Assembly (NCBI GenBank): GCA_017550405.1 | Contig: JAFZPH010000047.1 | Span: forward strand, 1-64,000 | DNA: 64,000 bases | Source of the DNA: Bacteroidales bacterium | GTDB taxonomy: Bacteria; Bacteroidota; Bacteroidia; Bacteroidales; P3 | Direction: 5' to 3' | Shown here: positions 49,953 through 59,453 of the stretch, piece after piece | How positions within the stretch are numbered: the stretch's first letter is position 1 | Layout of the letters: each line of letters starts with the position of its first letter | Translations under genes and position numbers: made by a program | Notes under the pieces: generated by a model | Told to the model about the DNA's origin: nothing | Databases searched by the model: none | What the model saw: only the letters and a program-made list of their open reading frames with translations

Positions 49953-51473
49953 ATGAACACAATAATGAAACGGGTTGCTCTGGCAGCAGCATTTATGGTC
50001 TGGGCTACCGCCTCATTTGCCCAGCAGGCAAACGACTGGGAACACGATTTCAAATCTGTCACCCCACAGGGTGACACCCTTTGGTACGTCATCACCGACA
50101 CAACGCTGCACCACGTCAGCGTGCGTGATGCCTATTATCGAGGGCAAGATGGCTTCATCTACCTCGTCCGATACAGCGACACACTGGTCATCCCTTCAAC
50201 CGTGGAGCACGAAGGCATCACATACATCGTCTCAGAATTGTACAAAGCCGCATTCGCATATCACAACGAAATAAGATCCATTGTCATACCTACAACAGTC
50301 ACCACTATTAGAGACTCTGCTCTCGCTTTCAGCGGCATAGTAGAACTCACGGTACACGACGGTGTGGATACCATCGGTCCATATGCCTTCTACTTAATCA
50401 AGAATGTCATATATCACGGCACGGCCACTGGCGCTCCATGGGGTGCTTTGGCAATGTCCGCCTACGAGGAAGACGGCATCTTCTACCCTGACAGCACACG
50501 CACCCGCGTCGTCGGCTGTCGTCCGGGTGTGACACAAGCCTTGCTGCCATCCTCGGTGCGCACCATCGAACCCACCGCCTTTAGCCGTATCAGCACACTC
50601 GAAACCGTCACCCTGCCCGAGGGTCTCGACTCCATAGGCTGGCGTGCCTTTTATCGCTGCAGCTCGCTGGGCTCAGTAGTCATCCCCTCAACCGTAAGGG
50701 TGGTGGGCGATGAATCTTTCTGTGTTGCTTTTAATCCGGACGGTAGCGCCACAGTGACCATTGCCGATGCCGAATGCAGCATTGGCTCCTCTGCTTTTGG
50801 CGGTAGCGGTATGGGAGCTATCGACCTCGGCAACCGCATAACCTCAATTGGAGATGGTGCCTTCGAGTACTGTTACAACATCGACACTATCATCGTCCCC
50901 AACAGCTGCACCTATATTGGCAGCTGGGCTTTCTCCGACAACTCAAACCTGAAGAAAATCCACCTGCCCGAAGGCCTCGACACCATACATGCCGGACTCC
51001 TGGCCTGGTGTTTCGGACTGGAGAAAGTCATCATCCCCTCCTCCGTGGTATATATAGACAGCATGGCTTTTCGGGAGGATCGTAGTCTTACTGAGATACG
51101 CAGCCTTGCCACCACGCCGCCACAGGCCTTCTGGAGCACTATCGATTATATTAATTTTGAGCTCTTGCTTATCGTCCCGTGCCACAGCGGCGATGCCTAT
51201 GCTGCCGACCCATACTGGAGCTATTTCAGCAACATCGAAGAGGACTGTACCGGCATTCCGACAGCCGAAACCCCGCAATCCACAATCCGATCAATTGAGG
51301 GAGGCATCGCCATCGAGGGCTGCACCGGCGACCGCATCCGCATCTTCGACACCGGTGGAAGGCTCATAGCCGAAACCATCTGCCACGGCACCTGCTCCCT
51401 CCGCCTGCCAGCCGCAGGCATCTACATGGTGCAGATTGCCGGCCGCCCAGCCCGGAAAGTAGTCATACAATAG
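49953..51473 (+). CDS. BspA-like leucine-rich-repeat (LRR_5) surface protein with T9SS sorting domain
   Basis: 506 residues. A signal peptide ends near A-S-F-A-Q-Q. Residues about 60-420 hold LRR_5 units of the L-x-x-I-x-I-P-x-x-V-x-x-I-G-x-x-A-F-x-x-C type (for example L-P-E-G-L-D-S-I-G-W-R-A-F-Y-R-C-S-S-L-G-S-V-V then I-P-S). Residues about 440-506 form a type A T9SS sorting domain (I-R-I-F-D-T-G-G-R-L-I, then G-I-Y-M-V-Q-I and a Lys near the end). It should be exported through T9SS and act as an adhesin or host-interaction protein. The start could be the ATG at 49965 instead. Confidence 0.87.
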   Translation: MNTIMKRVALAAAFMVWATASFAQQANDWEHDFKSVTPQGDTLWYVITDTTLHHVSVRDAYYRGQDGFIYLVRYSDTLVIPSTVEHEGITYIVSELYKAAFAYHNEIRSIVIPTTVTTIRDSALAFSGIVELTVHDGVDTIGPYAFYLIKNVIYHGTATGAPWGALAMSAYEEDGIFYPDSTRTRVVGCRPGVTQALLPSSVRTIEPTAFSRISTLETVTLPEGLDSIGWRAFYRCSSLGSVVIPSTVRVVGDESFCVAFNPDGSATVTIADAECSIGSSAFGGSGMGAIDLGNRITSIGDGAFEYCYNIDTIIVPNSCTYIGSWAFSDNSNLKKIHLPEGLDTIHAGLLAWCFGLEKVIIPSSVVYIDSMAFREDRSLTEIRSLATTPPQAFWSTIDYINFELLLIVPCHSGDAYAADPYWSYFSNIEEDCTGIPTAETPQSTIRSIEGGIAIEGCTGDRIRIFDTGGRLIAETICHGTCSLRLPAAGIYMVQIAGRPARKVVIQ

Positions 51474-51489
51474 ACCTCATCCACCTCCA

Positions 51490-51528
51490 AAAGCCCCTGC
51501 CTGAGCCACCTCCGGCAGGGGCTTTGCC
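51490..51528 (+). terminator. Intrinsic terminator of the LRR_5 gene
   Basis: AAAGCCCCTGCC and GGCAGGGGCTTT form a 12-bp perfect stem with a 12-nt loop, followed by GCCTTT. Confidence 0.75.
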
Positions 51529-51546
51529 TTTATCCCCAAAAATATA

Positions 51547-51578
51547 TTTGTCCATACAAAAAAAAGTTAGTATCTTTG
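51547..51578 (+). promoter_or_regulatory. Promoter of the four-helix-bundle gene
   Basis: TTTG (51547-51550), a 20-bp spacer and TATCTTTG (51571-51578), 22 bp before the ATG at 51601. Confidence 0.75.
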
Positions 51579-51600
51579 CAAATTCAAACAATGACAAGTC

Positions 51601-52206
51601 ATGGACAATAACGACACCACACTCTTGGCATCCAGCGGTGATTACCACCAGCTTATATGCTATCAAAAGACTGTGATTGTGTTTGACTTGACCTATTGGT
51701 TTTGCGAGCGATATATGGAGCGAAGCAAAGACCGCACCGTCGATCAGATGGTGCAGGCGGCACGTAGCGGAAAGCAAAACATCGTGGAAGGTATCACTGA
51801 CGGGGCGGCCAGCAAAGAGTCTGAACTGAAACTGCTAAAAGTAGCCGCAGGAAGCCTCCACGAGTTGCACGAGGACTACGACGATTGGCTCCGCACTCAC
51901 CAACAACCCATCTGGGCGAAAGACAGTGTCGAAATGAAAGCACTATGGGCTGTGGGAAAGGAACACAGCGAACCGGAATATTTTATGCAGCTAGTGCAGA
52001 CCCGACCACCACAAACCACCGCCAATATTGCCCGTGGGATGACCGAGCAGGCTATCTATTTCCTTGACCGCCTGATACAGTCTAAAGTCAAACGGTTTTT
52101 GGAGCAGGGTGGGCTGAAAGAGCAGATGTATGCTGCGAGGGTGCAATATCGGCGACAGCAGGGCTGGGGCAAAAATGGAATGAATGGAGGTAATGGAAAT
52201 AATTGA
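51601..52206 (+). CDS. Four-helix-bundle protein (S23 intervening-sequence family)
   Basis: 201 residues. It shows the S23/TIGR02436-type core: L-I-C-Y-Q-K-T-V-I-V-F-D-L-T-Y-W-F, V-D-Q-M-V-Q-A-A-R-S-G-K-Q-N-I-V-E-G and E-S-E-L-K-L-L-K-V-A-A-G-S-L-H-E-L-H-E-D. A suffix domain of about 80 residues follows. The family was first seen in insertions within 23S rRNA genes, but stand-alone copies with promoters are frequent in Bacteroidota. Molecular function is unknown, with RNA or nucleic-acid binding suspected for some. The C-terminus is Gly/Asn-rich low complexity. Confidence 0.8.
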   Translation: MDNNDTTLLASSGDYHQLICYQKTVIVFDLTYWFCERYMERSKDRTVDQMVQAARSGKQNIVEGITDGAASKESELKLLKVAAGSLHELHEDYDDWLRTHQQPIWAKDSVEMKALWAVGKEHSEPEYFMQLVQTRPPQTTANIARGMTEQAIYFLDRLIQSKVKRFLEQGGLKEQMYAARVQYRRQQGWGKNGMNGGNGNN

Positions 52207-52288
52207 GGAAATGGTGTTGGCTATTAATACAATTAGTTCAATTTATTCAATTAGTTCAGATTAATATAATCAATTTAATTTTTTCAAT

Positions 52289-53287
52289 ATGGTAGACTAC
52301 AAGAAAATCGGACTCGTGAACACCCGCGAGATGTTCGCCAAAGCAGTCAACGGTGGCTATGCCATCCCCGCCTTCAATTTCAACAACATGGAACAGATGC
52401 AGGCCATCATCCAGGCCGCCGTCGAGACCAAGAGCCCCGTCATCCTTCAGGTTTCCAAGGGTGCCCGCGACTATGCCAACCCCACCCTCCTGCGCTATTT
52501 GGCCGAGGGCGCCGTGGAGTATGCCAAAGAGCTTGGCTGCCCCAACCCCCAGATCGTGCTGCACCTTGACCACGGCGACAGCTTCGAGACCTGCAAGAGC
52601 TGCATCGACATGGGCTTCTCTAGCGTGATGTACGACGGCAGCGCCCTGCCCTACGAAGAGAACATCCGCATCTCCCGTCAGGTGGTGGAATATGCCCACA
52701 AATACGACGTCACCGTTGAGTGCGAACTCGGCGTGCTGGCCGGCGTAGAGGACGAAGTAGCCTCCGAAGTGAGCCACTACACCAAACCCGAAGAGGTCAT
52801 CGACTTCGCCACCCGCACCGGTTGCGACTCGCTGGCCATCAGCATCGGCACCAGCCACGGCGCCTACAAGTTCAAACCCGAGCAGTGCACCGTCGACCCG
52901 CAGACCGGTCGCCTCGTGCCTCCTCCCCTGGCCTTTGACGTGCTCGAAGCTGTTGAGAAAAAGCTCCCCGGCTTCCCCATCGTGCTCCACGGTTCCAGCT
53001 CCGTGCCGCAGGAAGAGGTTGACATCATCAACGCCAACGGTGGCGCCCTCAAGGCAGCCGTAGGCATCCCCGAAGAGCAGCTGCGCAAAGCCGCCAAGAG
53101 CGCCGTCTGCAAGATCAACATCGACAGCGACAGCCGTCTGGCCATGACCGCCGCCATCCGTAAACACATGGCAGAGCATCCCGACCACTTCGACCCGCGT
53201 CAGTATCTCAAACCCGCCCGCGAGAGCATGAAGAAGATGTACATCCACAAGATTGTCAATGTCCTCGGCAGCAACGATAAGCTCTAA
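52289..53287 (+). CDS. fba: Class II fructose-1,6-bisphosphate aldolase
   Basis: 332 residues. It has A-I-P-A-F-N-F-N-N, the zinc and catalytic motif I-V-L-H-L-D-H-G, F-S-S-V-M-Y-D-G-S-A-L-P, E-C-E-L-G-V-L-A-G-V-E-D, and H-G-S-S-S-V-P-Q-E near the C-terminal half. It splits FBP to DHAP and G3P. The fold is a TIM barrel and the length matches bacterial class II type B enzymes. The upstream gap is AT-rich, with AATTTATTCAATTAGTTCA-like direct repeats (52225-52275). Confidence 0.94.
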   Translation: MVDYKKIGLVNTREMFAKAVNGGYAIPAFNFNNMEQMQAIIQAAVETKSPVILQVSKGARDYANPTLLRYLAEGAVEYAKELGCPNPQIVLHLDHGDSFETCKSCIDMGFSSVMYDGSALPYEENIRISRQVVEYAHKYDVTVECELGVLAGVEDEVASEVSHYTKPEEVIDFATRTGCDSLAISIGTSHGAYKFKPEQCTVDPQTGRLVPPPLAFDVLEAVEKKLPGFPIVLHGSSSVPQEEVDIINANGGALKAAVGIPEEQLRKAAKSAVCKINIDSDSRLAMTAAIRKHMAEHPDHFDPRQYLKPARESMKKMYIHKIVNVLGSNDKL

Positions 53288-53393
53288 GCGAGCCGTCGCG
53301 ACTGAATGGGAGCAACGTCTCGCCCTTTGAGCCGCGCCCCCATCCCAAGGTTTGGGAAACCCGGCACACCGAGACATCCAAACCAACAACCTC

Positions 53394-53444
53394 AACCTTG
53401 ACATTCAGCGGACAGGCAAACGCCATCCGCCGAATGTCGAGGTT
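53394..53444. repeat. Long hairpin after fba
   Basis: AACCTTGACATTCAGCGGA and TCCGCCGAATGTCGAGGTT pair over 19 positions (two mismatched or wobble) around a 13-nt loop. No T run follows on either strand, so it looks more like a REP-type or processing element than a simple terminator. Confidence 0.65.
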
Positions 53445-53475
53445 GAAAATATTTCACGAACCAAAAAAAGCAACA

Positions 53476-54162
53476 ATGAAGAAAATGATAATAATTGCAG
53501 CGTTGCTGTTGGCAGCTGCATCCGGCAAAGGACAAGTGCTAGGCGAATCCAGCACGTACGGTAACAACCGTGGTATAGGTATCTATATAGGAACGCAAAA
53601 CACCTTTGGACGCAGTTTTGTTTATCAGGACAATTATACGGAGTGGCAGGTAGTCAACCCCGAAAAATATAAGACTCAGGTTATCAACCCTGTCTTCGGT
53701 TTGGGCTGGTGGTCGGAGTTTCCAAAAGACCGCCTTGTGATTGGCCTCCAGATATTGGGCAGCTATTGCATTGAGAAATATCAGGTCACCCTAGACTCGG
53801 AATCTCTGAACGGAAACAACAAAGACATAAGCCTGGACTTGAATTTATATGTAGGGTGGCACTTCAGCGAGCAACTCATGGCCGGTGTCGGTATAATGGG
53901 AGAGAACAGGCTGACTGCGGGTAGTGACTGGAAAGTTGACATTTTCAATACACACAGTAAAGTCGGCCCCATGGCATTAGTGCGCTATGACTTTGCCGAG
54001 AATTTTTATGTGTCGCTGCAAGGCGGCTACAGCCTTTTGAATCTGGGTGGCCTTAACAAAGACAGGGACACCCTCAAACCAATGGGAGACAACAGCTATT
54101 ATGCGGTGGATTCCAAGTTGAAAACTCTGACCGTGAGATTGGGAGTTGGAACAAGTTTTTAA
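53476..54162 (+). CDS. Secreted outer-membrane beta-barrel protein
   Basis: 228 residues from the ATG at 53476; in-frame codons upstream run through the hairpin and are unlikely. A signal peptide ends at about A-S-G-K-G-Q. Strand-like segments with aromatic residues run through the protein (F-G-L-G-W-W-S-E-F, L-Y-V-G-W-H-F, F-Y-V-S-L-Q-G-G-Y-S), and it ends L-G-V-G-T-S-F. It resembles small OmpW- or porin-like barrels. Its function and ligand are unknown. It is flanked by non-coding gaps and has no clear consensus promoter. Confidence 0.72.
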   Translation: MKKMIIIAALLLAAASGKGQVLGESSTYGNNRGIGIYIGTQNTFGRSFVYQDNYTEWQVVNPEKYKTQVINPVFGLGWWSEFPKDRLVIGLQILGSYCIEKYQVTLDSESLNGNNKDISLDLNLYVGWHFSEQLMAGVGIMGENRLTAGSDWKVDIFNTHSKVGPMALVRYDFAENFYVSLQGGYSLLNLGGLNKDRDTLKPMGDNSYYAVDSKLKTLTVRLGVGTSF

Positions 54163-54287
54163 AAGTTGAAAAGTTTGGATATTGATAGTTGATTTCCAAA
54201 ATTGTTTTCAACTCTTTTTTCCTCGAGTGTGTAAAAAACACGCATCTTTGAGCAAAATACCAATGAAATTAAAAAACAGATAATATT

Positions 54288-55802
54288 ATGAGACGTTTAT
54301 TATCTTTTTTGGCTGTGGCAATGCTGGCGATAAGCGCAATGGCACAGCCTTCGATGCCTACATTCCGCTTCGGCGAAACGAATAAGGGTTTCGACCACCT
54401 GATGTCGCACAACAGCCACATTTTAGCCGAAAAGGATGGCGAAATACTTGTTGCCACTTATGAAAACCGCAGTTTCCTGGGTAGTTTCTTTCCTTGTGGA
54501 CTGCAGGTGGTTGCGGCAGACACAAACATGAAGGTGCTACGTCAGGTTTCGCTGCCCGAGACAAAAATGAGCCAAATAGTGTTTGCCAACTATGTGGACG
54601 GCAAGGTATATCTGCTGTACCGTGGCGTAATTGTGGCCGATTATTATCGTGCCGTTATCGACCCTCAAAGCATGACGTTGGAGCGTTGCGAGAAGGTGTT
54701 CGACAATATACCCGGAAAGAATTTGGAAACATACAATTGGAGTGCCCAGTCGGATAACGGGTTGTTTTATGCCGTGGCAGACGTGTTTGTCAATTCGGTC
54801 TCAAATGAGATGGTTCACCGTCAGTTGTTGCTGGACGAAAAACTGGAATTGTTGTGGGAGAAACATTTCGAGGCCGACATGATGAGCAACCTGCACGTTA
54901 GCGACGACGGCGTGGTGTATCTGTTTGGCTCACGGTACGACAAGGCGAGCCATGAGACCATCGTTTCTGTGCATGTGCTGGACGTGGACGACGAAAAGAG
55001 TGTGGAGGGAAGTGTGAAGGTGGGAGAAGTGTACCGGCTGACGCTACTGAATATCGTGGGAAGCGGTGGGTCACCATCGGTACAATATGCCGTGGCAGCG
55101 GGCTACATCCGCACACCCAAGTCGCCCAAGAATAAAGACTGTTTCGACCAGATGGTGGGCATTGCCCTCAACCTGCGCACGGGCGACGTAAAGGCCTCAA
55201 CGGAGCGTTTCACCAGCGACGAACTTAACGTGTTTGGCAACAAGTCTACCAAAAAAGAGAACGAAGTGGGCATGGTAGACGCGCTGACAATGGCAAACAG
55301 TGCGGAAACCGGCTATGGCGGCGTGCTTCTGCTGCAACGCATCTGGAAGGTTACTACCAGTTCAACCAGCTCACCCGACGTGAACGAATATTTTACAATG
55401 GGGTCGCTGGCGTTGGCTGTCGACACCACTGGCACGATACTTTGGCACAAGCCTTTCCGTACAGTGAATTCGGAACGCACATTTCAGGCGGCCGACATAC
55501 CCTGCTATGGCGATGCGCCTATGCTGGCGGAGGGCGACAATGTGTATGTGATGCTGCCTGAGCCAGCTAAGCCCTCGGCAACATACGACATTGCTTCTTC
55601 GGAATCAAGGATAGCCTTGGGCATTCGCGCCCATTCGTATGTCATCTACGGCATTGACCGACAGGGCACGTTAGCCAAGCAGATCCCCATTCCGAAAGAC
55701 AAGGGGTCACTGATGGACAACTTTGTGCGTCAGGCTCCCGGCAAGTATATCGGAATCTATTCATACCACAAAGAATCCAATCTTGTACATGTCAATTTCT
55801 AA
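54288..55802 (+). CDS. Secreted protein of unknown function, coupled to M48 peptidase
   Basis: 504 residues. A signal peptide occupies residues 1-21 (L-L-S-F-L-A-V-A-M-L-A-I-S-A-M-A). The rest reads like a beta-propeller or beta-sandwich surface protein (V-Y-L-L-Y-R-G-V-I-V-A, G-V-V-Y-L-F-G-S-R-Y, T-I-L-W-H-K-P-F). I do not recognise the family. A CATCTTTG box (54243-54250) may be its -7 element. Its last 14 bp overlap the start of the M48 peptidase gene, so the two are probably translated together and may act together in the periplasm or at the outer membrane. Confidence 0.75.
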   Translation: MRRLLSFLAVAMLAISAMAQPSMPTFRFGETNKGFDHLMSHNSHILAEKDGEILVATYENRSFLGSFFPCGLQVVAADTNMKVLRQVSLPETKMSQIVFANYVDGKVYLLYRGVIVADYYRAVIDPQSMTLERCEKVFDNIPGKNLETYNWSAQSDNGLFYAVADVFVNSVSNEMVHRQLLLDEKLELLWEKHFEADMMSNLHVSDDGVVYLFGSRYDKASHETIVSVHVLDVDDEKSVEGSVKVGEVYRLTLLNIVGSGGSPSVQYAVAAGYIRTPKSPKNKDCFDQMVGIALNLRTGDVKASTERFTSDELNVFGNKSTKKENEVGMVDALTMANSAETGYGGVLLLQRIWKVTTSSTSSPDVNEYFTMGSLALAVDTTGTILWHKPFRTVNSERTFQAADIPCYGDAPMLAEGDNVYVMLPEPAKPSATYDIASSESRIALGIRAHSYVIYGIDRQGTLAKQIPIPKDKGSLMDNFVRQAPGKYIGIYSYHKESNLVHVNF

Positions 55803-58584
55803 ACATATAGCCATGCTGCTAATGTTGGCAGCTGGTGTGGCAGGCGTTGCCCAACAGAAGTATGACCTGAACAACTTCACCGGCATCAAGTCGGAAGGGC
55901 CTATCCCTGCAGACCTCCGCAAGGGGTTAGGCGAATTGTACAGCGAGGACAAACAGCGGGTGCGCGACTATAACGATGGAAAACTTGCCAACCGCGACCG
56001 CGTACTGGAGGCATCGTACCACATCAACCGCCTCACCAGCAACGGACGCATCCTATATGGCGACCCTATCACCCGCATGGTGGAACGCATCGCCGACACA
56101 CTGTTGAAGGACTACCCCGGTTTGCGTGGCGAACTGCGTTTCTACACAGTCAAAAGCTCTTCGGTGAACGCCTTTGCCACTGGGCAGGGCATGATATTTG
56201 TCACCACGGGTTTGGTGGCACAGGTGGAGAACGAGGCACAGCTGGCCTACGTCATCAGCCACGAGATAGTGCACTACTACCGCAAACACAACATGGAGGT
56301 GCTCACCCGCCGCATCAAGAATAGCGACGACGAAGCCGAGCAGATGGCCAACTTTCTGAAGTACCACTACCGCTCGCGCGAAATGGAAAACGAGGCCGAC
56401 AGCCTCGGGTTGCGTCTGTTCTATATAGGCAGTCCCTACGACAAGCGTGTGACCGACGGCGTGTTTGATGTGCTGCAGTATGCCATGCTGCCGTTCGACG
56501 AGGTGCCGTTCGACACCACCTATTTCAATTCGCCCTACTACCGCCTGCCCAGCCATTATTACCTTGAGAAGGTGGCGCCCATCTCGTCGCGCGACGACTA
56601 TCCCGACAGTCTCAGCACCCATCCCAACATCAAGAAGCGCCGTGCCCGCACGGGCGACATACTGTCGCACTACGAGGGTGGCAGTGCCTTTGTGGTGACC
56701 ACGCCCGACGAGTTTGTCCACTTGCAAGGGTTGGCACGCTTCGAGTGCATCAGGCAAAACCTTATCTATTCGAACTATACCAGGGCGTTCTACGACTGCT
56801 ATGTGTTGCAACAACAGTATCCGAACAATGCCTTTCTTGCCCGCTCGATGGCGCAGGCGCTGTATGGCATAGCCATGTATAAGACCTACTACAACACCAA
56901 CTCCATTGTCGGTAACTATAGGCAATATGAGGGAGAAGTGCAACAGGTGTACTACCTGTTTAGCAAATTGACGGCCGCGGAGGCGACATTGGTGGCGATG
57001 CGCGAGGTATGGAAGATGCACCGCCTTTATCCCGACGACCCACATCTGACGGCAATGGGGCGGGATTTGCTGTTGGCGTTACGCGACAAGCACAGCCTGT
57101 CGAGAGCCTCGTTTGCTGCCACATACGACACTGCCACAGTAGGGGTTGTATCGCAGCAGACGGCCATGACCAACCAGAAGTATGCCCGCATCCGTCAGAA
57201 ACAGCAGCAGAGCCATATCGCCGACCAGTCGCGCTATGCCTTTACCGACTTTATGATGGAGAATGACAGCTTCCGTTCATTTATGGATAGTTGTCTTGAT
57301 GGCGAAGAAGCACACGATACGGTTGACCACAGTGCGAAGGCGACGTTCCTGTATGCCCCGCAATATATCGTGGTGGAGAATAGCAAGGATGCGAGCATCA
57401 AATACCGCAAGAGCGACCGCATGGAACAGGCGCTTGTGGGCAAGGTATTAGAGGCGGCCAAGGCTGCAGGAATGTCGATAGTGGACTTCTCCGACCCCGC
57501 CATGCGCAAGCATGCCGACGCCGAGTTCTACAACGATTTTGTCACCATCAACGAATGGACTAACGAGTTTTGGAAAAGCAAAGGCAATGTGCCATTGAGC
57601 CTTTCCACCCAACCTTTGATGAACGACCTCAACCAACGCTATTGCACCGACAAGCTGAGCCTGAACATGGTGGTGAATAGGGAATATGAGCGGTTGGGGC
57701 CTCTGTATCAGATAGCGTTGGGAGTCATTGCCGCTCCATCGTTCCCCATTTTTGCATACAAGTATTTTGCCAATAGGGAGTTGACAGTTACGCGCAACCT
57801 TTTGATTGATACCCGCAGGGCAAGGATTGTCAACGACCAGGCGAAGGAGCATTATTTTAACGACAGTCGCGATTTAGTGACTAACGACATTTATTCCACC
57901 TATCATCATGCTATATCTCATGGTACACCTGGGTTCTTGGGTCGCAGACTTGCCATTAGTGGACAGGTGGGCATGGATTTCCCTGTGATGAACAGGCTTT
58001 TTGAACGTTATCCCGAACGGTGGATTGACTTGCGGCCAGGCATCGCAATAGAGTGGGTGACTGCACCGCGGCACTCGTTGGCTGTGGGGGTTGATTACAA
58101 CAAAACTAGTTTCTATGTCAACGAGGGCTTTGTGACAGGCTCTGCCTCCAGGCCGCAAACTGGCAACCTTTACGACACTCGTATTCTGAGTGCTGCACTC
58201 TCCTATAGGTGGTATACTAGTAATGCATATGCCCCGCTGGGTCCTTATGTGGGTGCGGGAGTGTATGCGAGCAGGCTGGGGCTCACACCTCGGGCAGAAC
58301 AGGTGTTGAGGAATTGGCTGACGGATTCGACCTTCAACCGTTACGGCATTCAGATAGAGACAGGTCGTAACTATATGCTTGTCAACAAGGTGCTGCTCAA
58401 TATCGGTTTGCGATACTCGTTCACGATAGCCAATCCTTTCTCATACGATGACTGGGGAATCGTTCCCACGGAGCAGGACCGTATACGTCATAAGCAGATC
58501 AACGCCCTGCGGCAGGTGAACGCCGACCTTTGGATGGCGCAGCTGGTGATAGTCAATGTTGGGTTGGGATTTATGCCTTTTTAA
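55789..58584 (+). CDS. M48-family metallopeptidase with C-terminal barrel-like domain
   Basis: 931 residues from the ATG at 55789, which gives a signal peptide ending G-V-A-G-V-A-Q-Q. The peptidase domain (about 70-280) has V-I-S-H-E-I-V-H-Y-Y-R-K-H, the HExxH zinc site, and E-N-E-A-D-S-L-G-L with the third ligand. V-N-A-F-A-T-G-Q-G-M-I-F-V-T-T-G-L follows the BepA/Loip-like pattern. The middle is helical. The last about 220 residues look like outer-membrane strands (W-I-D-L-R-P-G-I-A-I-E-W-V, L-A-V-G-V-D-Y-N, A-L-S-Y-R-W-Y, I-G-L-R-Y-S-F-T-I), ending G-L-G-F-M-P-F. Typical BepA proteins end in TPRs instead. It overlaps the preceding gene by 14 bp. Confidence 0.85.
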   Translation: MSISKHIAMLLMLAAGVAGVAQQKYDLNNFTGIKSEGPIPADLRKGLGELYSEDKQRVRDYNDGKLANRDRVLEASYHINRLTSNGRILYGDPITRMVERIADTLLKDYPGLRGELRFYTVKSSSVNAFATGQGMIFVTTGLVAQVENEAQLAYVISHEIVHYYRKHNMEVLTRRIKNSDDEAEQMANFLKYHYRSREMENEADSLGLRLFYIGSPYDKRVTDGVFDVLQYAMLPFDEVPFDTTYFNSPYYRLPSHYYLEKVAPISSRDDYPDSLSTHPNIKKRRARTGDILSHYEGGSAFVVTTPDEFVHLQGLARFECIRQNLIYSNYTRAFYDCYVLQQQYPNNAFLARSMAQALYGIAMYKTYYNTNSIVGNYRQYEGEVQQVYYLFSKLTAAEATLVAMREVWKMHRLYPDDPHLTAMGRDLLLALRDKHSLSRASFAATYDTATVGVVSQQTAMTNQKYARIRQKQQQSHIADQSRYAFTDFMMENDSFRSFMDSCLDGEEAHDTVDHSAKATFLYAPQYIVVENSKDASIKYRKSDRMEQALVGKVLEAAKAAGMSIVDFSDPAMRKHADAEFYNDFVTINEWTNEFWKSKGNVPLSLSTQPLMNDLNQRYCTDKLSLNMVVNREYERLGPLYQIALGVIAAPSFPIFAYKYFANRELTVTRNLLIDTRRARIVNDQAKEHYFNDSRDLVTNDIYSTYHHAISHGTPGFLGRRLAISGQVGMDFPVMNRLFERYPERWIDLRPGIAIEWVTAPRHSLAVGVDYNKTSFYVNEGFVTGSASRPQTGNLYDTRILSAALSYRWYTSNAYAPLGPYVGAGVYASRLGLTPRAEQVLRNWLTDSTFNRYGIQIETGRNYMLVNKVLLNIGLRYSFTIANPFSYDDWGIVPTEQDRIRHKQINALRQVNADLWMAQLVIVNVGLGFMPF

Positions 58585-58709
58585 CGGGTGCGCTTATTCT
58601 TTAATCCCCAATCGGCCATATTACATCAGGGCGGACTTTTTTTCAAAAAAACTGTAAGATTTCACCACCCTTTGCGACTACTATACAGGACTAACAAAAA
58701 ACAACATCC

Positions 58710-59453
58710 ATGCAAAGTACAAAACTAACAATCGTAATGCTGGCCGCCGTGCTGCTGTTCGGTGGCTGCGGACTGGTGAAGGTCTGCATTGAGAAACCCA
58801 GCGACATCGCCAACGCACACAAGTACACCGACCAGCGGCCGCTGACCATCGACAGTCTGAAACACCTGATGAAGGACGACACCACGCATTACAAGGTGGT
58901 GGTCTTCTACAGCCACTGCTGCGGCCCCTGCCAGGAGCAGATGAAACTTGTCTTCAACCGGCTCTACAATGCCGACACAGCCCATGTGCGTTGGTATTTC
59001 GTGCTGGAGGACTGCTCATCGCTGAAATACAACAACACCAAATACCTCAAGCGTTACGGCATCGAAACACCCTACATGTACTACCTCCGCGACGACGACC
59101 CGCGTTTCTGCACCGGTGCCGACGACAGATTCCTCAACATCGCCCAGTATGTATTTGACAGCCAGTTTGAGCTGGAGGATGTCATCGACGGCGTTCCCTG
59201 CATGTTCGTGGTCAACCCACAGGGCAAACTGAAACTGGAGTACCGCCAGTATTCCAACAAAGTGGTAGTTGCCAACTACGAAAGTCTGTACGAACTACTC
59301 TACAAGGATGTTTACCCCGAACTGGTGCCACAGGAAAAGCCCCTCCGAGTGCAAGACCTCGACTTCGACCACCGCGACACCGCAGACTGGACATCCTTCG
59401 GCAACTACGACCGCAAGCCCCGAGTCTGCACTCCTGACGGGAAATGCTACTAG
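58710..59453 (+). CDS. Thioredoxin-fold lipoprotein
   Basis: 247 residues. A signal peptide ends in L-L-F-G-G-C-G (lipobox). The domain has V-V-V-F-Y-S-H-C-C-G-P-C-Q-E-Q-M, a thioredoxin-type C-G-P-C preceded by an extra Cys in place of the usual Trp (W-C-G-P-C becomes C-C-G-P-C), then a cis-Pro-like segment G-V-P-C-M-F-V-V. It may be an envelope disulfide or resistance reductase, in the manner of TlpA/ResA. The extra Cys could change redox behaviour. It stands alone between M48 and uvrA with gaps over 120 bp. Confidence 0.78.
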   Translation: MQSTKLTIVMLAAVLLFGGCGLVKVCIEKPSDIANAHKYTDQRPLTIDSLKHLMKDDTTHYKVVVFYSHCCGPCQEQMKLVFNRLYNADTAHVRWYFVLEDCSSLKYNNTKYLKRYGIETPYMYYLRDDDPRFCTGADDRFLNIAQYVFDSQFELEDVIDGVPCMFVVNPQGKLKLEYRQYSNKVVVANYESLYELLYKDVYPELVPQEKPLRVQDLDFDHRDTADWTSFGNYDRKPRVCTPDGKCY

